A stretch of DNA of 33,356 bases from Baffinella frigidus (lineage: Eukaryota > Cryptophyceae > Cryptomonadales > Baffinellaceae). A model generated the notes under the pieces. That model worked only from the letters and a program-made list of their open reading frames with translations. It did not search any database and was not told the DNA's origin. Positions 16,113 to 24,800 of this stretch are shown piece after piece. Positions within the stretch are counted from its first letter, which is position 1. Each line of letters opens with the position of its first letter. The stretch spans positions 1-33,356 of the forward strand of contig MU647346.1 in assembly GCA_026770585.1 (NCBI GenBank), in the 5' to 3' direction. The position numbers and the translations under genes were made by a program.

Positions 16113-19073
16113 CTTGATCAACTTGAAGGCTTTGAACACCTTGAGCGCCTTGTAGTTCTGCTTGGTAAGCAACTTCTTGGTCTTGCGCGACACCTTGAGC
16201 AGCTGCGCACACGAAACCGCGACCCTTCACGTCAGCGGGAGAGCCATCCGTCACACACTCTAGGCGCACCGGCCGGTGCACACCGAGACCAATCGCCCAA
16301 TATCCACGTATCAAATCGAACCACGCACGAGTGTACGACCCGCACTGCAGGCTCGACCAAACCAGGTCAGGCCACTTCTTCGAGCACCTGAGAATCCGAG
16401 ATTATCCAGAAAACCCCCTTCATAGGCCAATATTATCCATCTCAAAGCTTTGAGAATCCTTTGGACGCACTCAGAAATTCTCAAGTGTCGGAGAATTCCC
16501 CAGGAGAATTGTGGAGAAGTATCCGGAGAATTCTGGAGAATTCTCCGGATTCTCAGCGTTCTTGAGAATAATTGGGCACACCTGCGAATCCGACAGGCCT
16601 CGTGTTTTGAATCGAAAGGCCACGTGTTGGGCGAATCGAATCTTCTAGATTCGATTTCAATCCCATTCGATTTTTTTTGCAAAACTCGTAGCCCCTCAGA
16701 ACTGGTCATACCTTCTAGAAGATTCGATTCGGATTCAAATCGAATCTAGAAGGTTCGATTCGCCCAACACGTGGCCTTCCGATTAAACAAGGACGTGTTG
16801 TGAAAATTCTCGAGTGAAAATTCTCAACGCTTTAAGCTGGAGAATGTTGAAACTCGGCATATTCATAAAAACGCCTAGAATCGCTGATTCTCAGGTTTTC
16901 GATTCTCAAGCTTCAAGAGGTGGCCTCAGAAGTGCATATTGCGTATTCCACCGACATGTCAATCTTTATGATTTTAGAAGAAAGGTGAATCCTAAAGTTG
17001 GTCCTGGTGATCCCTGCTGGAACGCAAAACAAGTTGAGCTCAAGGCTCGAGGTACAGGGGTACCTCGCTCATAAGAAACTGCCACCCCCCTAGGACCACC
17101 GTAGGGCCCTAGGCATAGGCTTACTGTAGGGTCCTAGGGGGAGGCGGTTTCTTATGAGCGAGGTACCCCTGTAGGCCCAACACTGGAGTGATCCCAGGGG
17201 CGTGTGTGATAGTGCATGTGATGGTGTGTGATGGTGCATGTGATGGTGCATCACTGGTGCGACGCTCCCAGATGTTGAGTTGAAGCTTGTTGGGGGGGTC
17301 GCCTTCGACAGGGGCGACCGAGAGGAGGCGAGCATTCGCCTGGGGCCTTCGACAGGGGACGGCTAGATGGGTAGAGCAGTCGCCGCAAAGAAAAGGTGGG
17401 GCGATGGCATCGTGCTGGCAACGCGGAGAGGTGGGAGGGGAGGCATGCCTTGAGAAGCTTGCACATGCGGAGGGTCTTGAGCAACAGGCGCAATGATACC
17501 TCGCCGAAGAATATACTGTTCACCACTTTCGCAAGCCTGCCAAACACCACGCGTGTCAGTGCTCTGTCACCACTCCAGGCCCTTGGGTGGGGTATTCCGT
17601 GCTCGTTCTTGGAGCCGTTTGCTCGTTCTTGGAACCGTTTTTGTGCTAAAAATTGACTATTGAGAAAGTTTTTCCATCAAAAATGAGTTTTGAATACCCC
17701 CCCTTCAGCCCTGCGTGGGTGCTCTGTCATCTCTGCTTGCAATCTCATCCCGCCAGGTATTCAATTTAAGTGCTCGAAACGTAGACTTTTGGCATCATAA
17801 GTTGCCAGAAGTTGCCAATTTGGCCACCTCAGGCAGAATATGATGCCACAAGTATGCGTTTCGAGCAGTTAAATTAAATACCTGGCAGGATGAAATCACT
17901 CTTTCTGCACTCTCATAGGCTAACGGCCTGCAAATGGGGTAGTTAGGCATACGGCATTGCCTAGGACCTCCTACCGTAGGCCAAGGGATCCTAGGATCAA
18001 AAAGTCTCGGCCTACGGTAGGAGGTCCCAGGCAATGCCGTAGGCCTAACTACCCCATTTTCAGGCCGTTACCCTATTAACTCTCACCGTCACCCCCAAGT
18101 CACCTGCTGGCCAAGCAACGCGCCATTTTGTTTTTAGGTGTGGTTTCGGAGTTTTGGGAGGAGGAGCAGACTTGGTGAGCTTGACAAGTTTGACGCAACG
18201 GAAGCGCTTGAACCGCTTGAACCGCTTGAAGAGCTTCAAAAGTCCCGCCACCTGCTCCCAGGGCCACCCTCCGAGGAATCAGACATCTCTCATCCACACC
18301 CGTTCTGGAAGCGAGCGGGGGGAGAGAGAGGCTTGGCACGCTGAGTGAGTGAGTGGGTAACTGCACGGCAGCGAGGCCGGACGGGATGGAGTTGTCGGGC
18401 GACCTTGGTGGCAAGGCGGAGGAGGAGGAGCAGCACCACGAACGTCGCGTTGTCGGCAGCCACCTGCCGTGCGCACACGACATCAGACCACTCCAGACCC
18501 CCCCGCATCAATCCACCAACCCAGGACTCCCCGCGTTCTCTCTCACCAACCCTGGCAGGGACTCGTTCACATCAACCCTCCAAACAATCCCGCCGAGTTT
18601 TCAGAGCCTCTTCCGGAAAACAAGGACAGTGGCGATGCAGGTCACGGTGGGTCGACGGTCTCAACACTCATGAGTTTATTCCCCAGAAGGGGATCCCCTT
18701 TCCCCGAGGACAGGGGGGGCTGCCGCGCGGCAAACGCGCACCTTGCGCTGGAGTTTCGAGACGTTGACACCGTTGAGTGTGATGTGCACGTCTCCGAATG
18801 AGTAGGAGTAGAGCCACAGGCAGATGAGCCCGCACGACAGTATCTGCCACGCCAGGGGGGATCACTCAGCCACCCGGGGGGGGGCCCGCGCCACCTGGAA
18901 TGCACGCCGATGCATTCCTCGTACCTCAGGCACTGTCAGCCGCGTGCCGCACCACGTTGGTGGAGGGTCATGGGGGGGGGGTAGGCACCTTCTTGGCGTT
19001 GCGGAGAGGGCGGCTGCCGAGTTCCATGAGGATGAAGCCTGACCGCACCAACAGCGCCACCATGTACGCGTCG
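16113..19073 (-). CDS. Membrane protein with S4-like basic helices (partial gene model)
   Basis: Six minus-strand exons are proposed, in order 19073-18989, 18843-18742, 18463-18404, 18251-18172, 17536 to about 17449 (or 17501), and 16202-16113. Each follows a CAG acceptor. The first four junctions agree in phase; the last (17.5 to 16.2 kb) fits phase 0 only if the GAG|GTATCA donor at 17501 is used. Exons 1-3 give hydrophobic helices (AYMVALLVRSGFILMEL, ILSCGLICLWLYSYSF, ATFVVLLLLLRLATK). Exon 4 gives GLLKLFKRFKRFKRFRCVK, with Lys/Arg at every third position for about eight turns, as in S4 voltage-sensor helices. Exon 5 reads LAKVVNSIFFGE and, if extended, SLRLLLKTLRMCKLLK. Exon 6 contains KALKVFKAFKLIK. 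No pore or selectivity motif was seen, so a voltage-gated channel or sensor is inferred only. Alternatives are an unrelated membrane protein with a basic amphipathic helix, or a 9-bp repeat mimicking one. N and C termini are not found. The introns hold several foldback elements. Confidence 0.4.
16460..16600. repeat. Degenerate GAGAATTC-rich tract
   Basis: Many overlapping gagaattc/ggagaattct words occur, with a similar cluster at about 16800-16905 on the far side of the next foldback. This is AT-rich simple sequence within the candidate last intron of the membrane-protein gene. Confidence 0.65.
16601..16795. mobile_element. Long foldback element, AT-rich
   Basis: The left arm contains ggccacgtgttgggcgaatc and the right arm gattcgcccaacacgtggcc, extended by ttctagattcga-type repeats on both sides. 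Arms of about 50 bp pair with few mismatches. Confidence 0.82.
17053..17173. mobile_element. MITE family A, copy 9
   Basis: TACAGGGGTACCTCGCTCAT at the left and ATGAGCGAGGTACCCCTGTA at the right are a perfect inverted pair. The core is gccctaggcataggcttac. Confidence 0.9.
17745..17893. mobile_element. Foldback element
   Basis: tcatcccgccaggtattcaa and its partner ttaaatacctggcaggatga are inverted, followed by gtgctcgaaacg and cgtttcgagca. It lies in the candidate intron between the exons at 18172 and 17536. Confidence 0.8.
17916..18075. mobile_element. MITE family D, copy 1
   Basis: The ends TAGGCTAACGGCCTG and CAGGCCGTTACCCTA, arms aaatggggtagttaggc and ggcattgcctaggacctcct, and the centre aaaaagtctc. 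It is nearly identical to the copy at 31276-31433. Confidence 0.9.
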
Positions 19074-19434
19074 CTGCCCGCCACCAACCACCAACCACCA
19101 ATCACTTCCTCTCCCTCCACTCGCTTCTCTCCACTCAGCGCCCTCAGGGCGTGCAGTCACCCCCACTCACCACCCGCGCCGCCAGCGGGGCCGCAGCGTT
19201 CAACTCTACGACTATTTCCTGCAGGAGACACGGGGGTTCTGCTGCTGCAGCGACCGACACCACCAGAAGAAGCATGCAGCGTCCATGCATCAAGCGTCCA
19301 TGGCTGTTGCTGCGAAGCGCTGGCGAGAGAGGCCCCGGCAGAGGTGGGGGCAGACCTCAGCAGCCCGGGGGGGGAATGGTCGGCATCATCGTGAGGCTCC
19401 TCCAGGCCATCAAGACCATCATGGCAGCGCACCG

Positions 19435-19645
19435 CGTCCCCCGCAGCGTCCACCCACAGCCAGGCATCCTCCCCCGCGCAGTGCGTGCCGTTGATGCCCC
19501 GCACCGAGCACGCGCAAGAGCCAACCCAGCTGGTCACCGCGCCGGAGCCTGCGTCCTCTCCCCACCACCCCGTCAACTCTCCCGTCTCACGATATCCGCC
19601 CTCCGCGCCCGCGCCCCACCATTCCAAGGCCTCGTCACGCCTGTG
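19435..19645 (-). CDS. Possible ectodomain exon upstream of the membrane exons
   Basis: A minus-strand frame stays open for 188 codons (19723-19157). After an acceptor (cgcatcacag) near 19645 it reads DEALEWWGAGAEGGYRETGE, then WVGSCACSVRGINGTHCAG and EDAWLWVDAAGDA before a GT donor near 19435. It is rich in Trp, Cys and Gly with an NGT glycosylation sequon, as in an extracellular domain. Phase does not join it directly to the exon at 19073, so another exon must intervene or this belongs elsewhere. Confidence 0.25.
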
Positions 19646-19949
19646 ATGCGAGAAGTCGGCGGCGTGCACGTCTCCCGGTGGGTGGAAGCGACGTGTTTGT
19701 CGGCGCCATGCTGCGCAAGACATCCTACCAAACCACGCCCTGGTCAGTCTTGGGTAGAACAGATACGCCCGAAACCCAGCTGCAGCTAACGCGCACCCCA
19801 GTGACAGGTGTGTGCGGCAGTCGCATTGTTATCAGCACCCGGCACCATGATGCACACGAGCGGTGCTGAAGTATCCAAGGGCTGGAGAAGGGTGCGGCGG
19901 CGCTCCACTGTGCACTCACTTAGGACGCGCACCTTTGTAGCAGCGCGCC

Positions 19950-20160
19950 CTTGTCTGTTGGCGAGTCTCCAGCCGGCTGCACCACCAACGCCGATATGAG
20001 CGCGGCGAGAAGAATCGGGATGTGGGTGAAGGTTGCTGCTGGGCCCCGCTTGTTTCCGCATCGTGTTGTAATTGGATCGTCATATGGCGAGACACAGTGG
20101 CGGAGCGCGGAGAGCCTGCCGTCCTTGTCCACCAACCTCGCTTTCGCGCAGCGCGCTTCC
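19950..20160 (-). CDS. Possible exon with one transmembrane helix
   Basis: The minus frame reads VEARCAKARLVDKDGRLSAL, then a hydrophobic segment HIPILLAALISALVVQ at 20024-19980, then PAGDSPTDKG. A possible acceptor (ggcacaag) precedes it. It could be an N-terminal membrane anchor of the protein encoded at 19.1-16.1 kb, but no phase-tested link was found. Confidence 0.22.
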
Positions 20161-20571
20161 ACCTTGTGCCGGTGCTCGGCTCTACACATGTGTCGAGGAG
20201 GGCAGCGACCCTTTCCCCCCTTTACACAGCTTCGAGGAGTGCTGGCGAACCAAGCCTAGTCACCGTGAAAGCGTCCGCCCTGTCGACGCGCGTTCGCGCC
20301 GGGGGCCTCGCTTCCAGCCAGCACCAGTTCGGACGTGCGCCCGCGTTTGAAAGTGAAGGCGATACGCGTCAGGAGCACGCGCCTCGCCGTCCCTTGCCCC
20401 CGCCGGGCGACAAACGAATCACAGAATCTCAGCTGGGGTCCCGCTCCTGCCTGACAGACTTGCGCCTGCCTGCCTGCCCAGAAAATTTGGCGCGCCGGCG
20501 CGCCAGCCGCCCGTGGTGGCGGTCTCTGAGCCTCTTGCCCAGGTTCACAGGACGTACCACAGCCCAGCTAC

Positions 20572-20607
20572 CGAGGAAGACGCAAGAGTCTTGTTGCGTC
20601 TTCCTCG
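20572..20607. repeat. Short perfect hairpin
   Basis: cgaggaagacgcaa and ttgcgtcttcctcg form a 14-bp stem with an 8-base loop. It is followed by an imperfect pair of ttttaaaaag words (20628-20660). No T-run suggests a bacterial-type terminator; this is another small foldback. Confidence 0.75.
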
Positions 20608-20780
20608 AAATATGTCGAGGGCCATTTTAAAAAGGAGGGCCTGTAGAGCCTTTTAAAAAGATTGACTTTGTTCTGTCAACTTATGGCAGATTTTGTCTGT
20701 CCCGGATTTTGTCTGTCCTCGAAAAAGTCTCTTCACCAGCGCTGCGAGCGGGGAACGCGGGTTCCAGGGTTAACTGTGCG

Positions 20781-21194
20781 ATGCGGGGGGCCCTTCTGTG
20801 GATCGCGTTGGCAGTCTGCCTGACCTGTTGCTCTGTGAATGGCGGCGCGCGCTCCAGCCCCGGCTACCCTCTTCCGGTGGCAGTTTCCTGCAGGCATGGG
20901 AATCCGCAAGCGCGCGGCGCGTGGGTGCTCTTGCGGCTGCAAGGAGGTGGAGGCTCTGCGGATGTCGGCGATGAAGAATCGTCAGGGGAGGAGGCAGCGG
21001 TGCGGATGATGTCTGGCTTCAGCGAAGATGATCCTGTGGAGGAGCGTGGAGGTGGGCAGGCTGAAGTCGCGGCTGGCTCCATCAGCAAGCGTGTACTCTT
21101 GCGCCGCCGGCGCAACCAGATCCGTCGCCGTAACCTGACTGAAAGAAAACAAGAAGAACGTGACGCCAAGGAACAAGTATTTGCCTCTGCCTAG
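20781..21194 (+). CDS. Small putative secreted protein with basic C terminus
   Basis: The ATG at 20781 opens a 137-codon frame. It begins with a typical signal peptide (MRGALLWIALAVCLTCCSVN, likely cleaved near NGG-AR). Then come a Gly-rich segment with HGNPQARGAWVLLRLQ, an acidic stretch (DVGDEESSGEEAAVRMM) and a basic tail (SKRVLLRRRRNQIRRRNL, then TERKQEERDAKEQ). No family was recognised. Related pieces with preserved frame lie at 14010-14110 and 14745-14860, which supports coding on this strand. The frame stays open upstream to 20709. A GT donor (GAACAA|GTATTT) near the end means the last residues could be intronic. A 295-base gap follows about 175 bp downstream. Confidence 0.45.
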   Translation: MRGALLWIALAVCLTCCSVNGGARSSPGYPLPVAVSCRHGNPQARGAWVLLRLQGGGGSADVGDEESSGEEAAVRMMSGFSEDDPVEERGGGQAEVAAGSISKRVLLRRRRNQIRRRNLTERKQEERDAKEQVFASA

Positions 21195-21370
21195 ATGCGG
21201 GTAGCCGCTCGCTCCTGGTTGCTTTTCAGTCGCTGCGCATGCGACTTGAAGCTACTCGGTCGGTGGCTGCTGCTGTTGGCTCACTGGAAAGTTCCCTGGA
21301 CAGGAGGCCCGGACGGCGCAGCTGCGGCCAGGCGTTTCTATCAAGGTGCACTACGTTGTCAAGGTGCATG

Positions 21371-21665
21371 NNNNNNNNNNNNNNNNNNNNNNNNNNNNNN
21401 NNNNNNNNNNNNNNNNNNNNNNNNNNNNNNNNNNNNNNNNNNNNNNNNNNNNNNNNNNNNNNNNNNNNNNNNNNNNNNNNNNNNNNNNNNNNNNNNNNNN
21501 NNNNNNNNNNNNNNNNNNNNNNNNNNNNNNNNNNNNNNNNNNNNNNNNNNNNNNNNNNNNNNNNNNNNNNNNNNNNNNNNNNNNNNNNNNNNNNNNNNNN
21601 NNNNNNNNNNNNNNNNNNNNNNNNNNNNNNNNNNNNNNNNNNNNNNNNNNNNNNNNNNNNNNNNN
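21371..21665. other. Assembly gap (295 N)
   Basis: A run of unknown bases. Frames reported across it are not meaningful. Any exon linking the 20.8-kb and 21.8-kb coding stretches would be hidden here. Confidence 0.99.
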
Positions 21666-21836
21666 CCCCCTCGCGCCTGGCATAAGCCTGCTCCTGCCGC
21701 GCCAGGCAACCGACGCCTGTCACTCCCGCCGCGCCTGGCAGACCTGGCAGCCAGCAGCTCCCTGCGTCTGCCATTCGGTGCGCCCCAGCCTCTCACTCAC
21801 GCGTGGGCCTCTCACGCACGCACCGCCTGGGGGCAG

Positions 21837-24800
21837 GTGGAGCTCCCGAGCGGGCGCAAGCAGAGTGTGCCGCTAGCGTGGGTCGCGGAAGTGCCTGCTG
21901 CCGAGCCCGCCGCCGCCACCGAGCCCGCCGCCGCCGCCGCTGAGGCGCGCGCGGGGAAGGTACAGCCTCTGCCTCCCCGCCGGCCCAGGGGGACCGCCGC
22001 CACGCCCAAACCCTACGTGCGCGCTCAACCCAGTGACATTCCTTGCCAGCGTGGCTGCCGAAATGCATCGGTGTCCAGTCCCACAACGCCCCCGGCGCAT
22101 GGCAGTTGGCGCAAATGCAGCTGATGTGGGGCACGCCCAGTGTCTTGCGCTTTCGGAGCACGGGTGATTTCTTCAAGTTGGGAGCACGGCCGGTGTCTTG
22201 CAGTTTCGGAGTGTGAGTGGCAGGTTGCGCGCCCCCCCCTCTCGACAGGTGCCCGCGGGAGTAGACCCAGAAAAGTTCGCGGCGATTGGAAAGCGTCGCC
22301 GCGTCAAGGCTGCTGAGCGCAAGAAGCGCAGGTCCAGCTCTGCCCCACTTCGATTTCGGCTCGCCATTGTTCCGCCCCCCCCTGGAAATTCACAGGTGAA
22401 TTTCATGGGGGGGTGACAAAATCCACCTGTGAATTTTCGAGGGGGGGGCGAAATATTTGCGAGCCCAAAGTTGCTGGGACAGGGCTAGGAGGTGCGGATG
22501 CGTGGCCCTCTTTCTGCTCTTGCTTGCTAATGCCGGACACCAACGTTGATGGAGGTCGTCCTCCATCAACGTTGTCGTTGGGCATGATTGCCCTGCCAGG
22601 TGCCTGCCAAGCGGTCGCAGCCATGCCAGGCCCTCTTGCCTCGACTTGTTTTCATCGAAATGCCAAGAGACAGTTGCATGGGAAAGTGTTGCTCGGTCTC
22701 GAGTTGCAGTCGCACCCCGCTCAGATGTTGGTCTGTGGGAGGTTGGTGAAGGAAATTGGTGGTGATGATTGGGCAGGCACCTGCGGAGCAAGGGGGAGCG
22801 TGACAAAGCGGGGGCGCTGCAGAAAGTGCGTGCCCCTCGCACCCGCGGACCTGTTGCCCTCGCTTGGAACTTCCGAACAGAGAACTTGCTGCCCGAAATG
22901 TGCCCGCCTTTCTTGGGAAATCGTAAATCTTACAAACCCGAACGGCCAAGGACAAGAAGATAGAGCGAATCTAATCGCGGCGTGTATTTTCCGAAAATAC
23001 GATTTCGGGGACCTCCGATCCGATTTGCAACGAAAATTACTACACGGATGTGACCATTTTTAAAAGTACAAGCACATTGTGTAGTAATTTTCGTTGAAAA
23101 TACTTTTAAAATCGTATTTTCGGAAAATACTCGTCCGGATGAAATCCCTTCTTTTCTACCACACCACTTCTTTGGTTCATGGCGGTCCACGCACTTTTCT
23201 ACCACCCCACTTCTTTGGTGCGCTGAGCCTCCCGCGTCACGAAACACAGCTCTCTGACCCCCGAAAACACGCTGGGAAACCAGCAAAATAATTTCCGTTG
23301 CAATCAAAAACATGATTGTGTCCATTGACCGAGTTACGGGGTAGAGCGTTTGCGGTAATTGTTGTCCGTTTTGGACGTGCGGTTTTCCGGTTTTCCGGTT
23401 TTCATTTGTACCGAAAGTGTCCATTTAAAATGTTTTAAGGCCTCTACAACATTTTACAAAACCGGAAAACCGGAAAACCGCACGTCCAAAATTGACAACA
23501 ATTACCGCAAACGCTCTAATTCCACAAACCCTCGAAGCGGGACTTCCGGTCCTCCCCCCTCCTTCCCCACCCTTCGTGCTAGCAACATGAGAACGCGGCA
23601 AGTTGGGTGTGTGTGGTCCGCTCGCCGTCCCTGGGTTTCGGGTTTCGGGTTTCGGGATTCGGGATTCGGAATTCTGGATTCTTGATTCAGGATTCGGGAT
23701 TCGGGATTCGGGATTCAGGATTCGGGATTCGGGATTCGGGATTCGGGATTCGGGATTCGGGATTCAGGATTCGGGATTCGGGATTCGGGATTCGGGATTC
23801 GGGATTCGGGATTCAGGATTCAGGATTCGGGATTCGGGATTCGGGATTCGGGTCCAGCTGCAGCAGCGACTGGCGGGTGGCGCCGCCGGCGAGTGGCTGG
23901 CACTCACAACACCCCGTGGTCGCGCGCGGCAGGAGGAGGAGGCGCTCGCGGCAGTGGCAGAGAGTGCGAGGAGGCTGTCGGACAAGAAGCAGATGTTCGA
24001 GCGCAAGGCTGAGGCCAGGAGACAGGCCTTGTTCAACACCACGGTACCCCACATTCATCCGGGAACAAGTATTTTTCTTTTTAGAGATATGCACGGAAAT
24101 TACTACACAATTGCTTCGGACGTGACCCGTTCGGGGAATAATTTTTATCACCAGCTTTTAAAAGAAAAATACTTGTTCCCGAACTAACATGATTGCCCCC
24201 ACCGGCCCACCGCCCCGCGGTTGCTCCCTGCCCGCACCGCGGTTCCAGTCTGCCCCCACCTTCCTTCCTCCCACCAACCCTCACAACTTGGGCAAATCGA
24301 AAAAGTCAAAAACACCAAACCCCCCTGGAGGAATCCGACGGCCTTCAAGGGTTTTTTTGGAGCCATTTCCCCCGATTTGCCAAGACTGTGAGGGTTGGTG
24401 GTGCCTGCGGGCCGGCGAGCGTGCTGCCGGCGCCTGCGTTTCGTGGCTGTCTTCCACCAACCCTCTCGGTTTGCACAAATGACTGATTTTCGCGGTACGT
24501 AATGGCCTTGCAGACCGTCGGATTCCGACGTCCTTTTCAAAACTCCCAAAACTTGATCACTGCAGGGTGTTTGGAGTTTTAAAACTGCTTTTGCACAAAA
24601 GTCTAAATTCATCGATTTGCCCAAACCGTGAGGGCTGGTGGTTGCAAACGTGGGGCTCCAGGGCTGGAGGCCTGGGGGGTGGGGAGGTGGCACGCGTACT
24701 GGGAGGCCGTGGGAGGTACCCGTGGCTGGGGGTGGCGAGAGGGGTTGGTTCCTGGGGCGGGAGGGCCTCTGCCGTGGTGGCCATTCGGACCTTGATTCAG

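Noticed and set aside
16047-16391. Leucine-rich-repeat-like plus-strand frames over 16113-16202
   Set aside because: LDQLEGFEHLERLVVL-type reading is the complement of the regular basic helix on minus. The minus frame has flanking splice signals and the plus does not.
18989-19073. Ammonium transporter exon
   Set aside because: GFILMELGSRPLRNAKK loosely resembles the Amt helix with GF...GSxRxKN, but the following phase-linked exons do not match Amt, so the assignment was dropped.
19435-19645. Calcium- or polycystin-channel extracellular or pore loop
   Set aside because: NGT, Cys and Trp residues are suggestive, but no selectivity filter or known motif order is present and the phase does not link to the next exon.
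20572-20607. Rho-independent terminator
   Set aside because: The hairpin lacks a following T-run and the DNA is eukaryotic; it fits the many small foldbacks here.
20982-21176. Minus-strand exon with a strong pyrimidine tract (ttcttgttttctttcag)
   Set aside because: The acceptor looks good on minus, but the preserved in-frame similarity between this locus and 14.7-14.9 kb supports plus-strand coding, so no minus exon was called.
21195-22124. 309-aa ORF across the N run
   Set aside because: It crosses 295 unknown bases. Only the exon-like part at 21837-21959 is retained, in a different frame context.
23603-24187. 194-aa plus ORF with repeated GFGIRDS
   Set aside because: The repeat peptide is the direct translation of a GGATTCG minisatellite. 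Only the part after about 23864 looks like a true exon.
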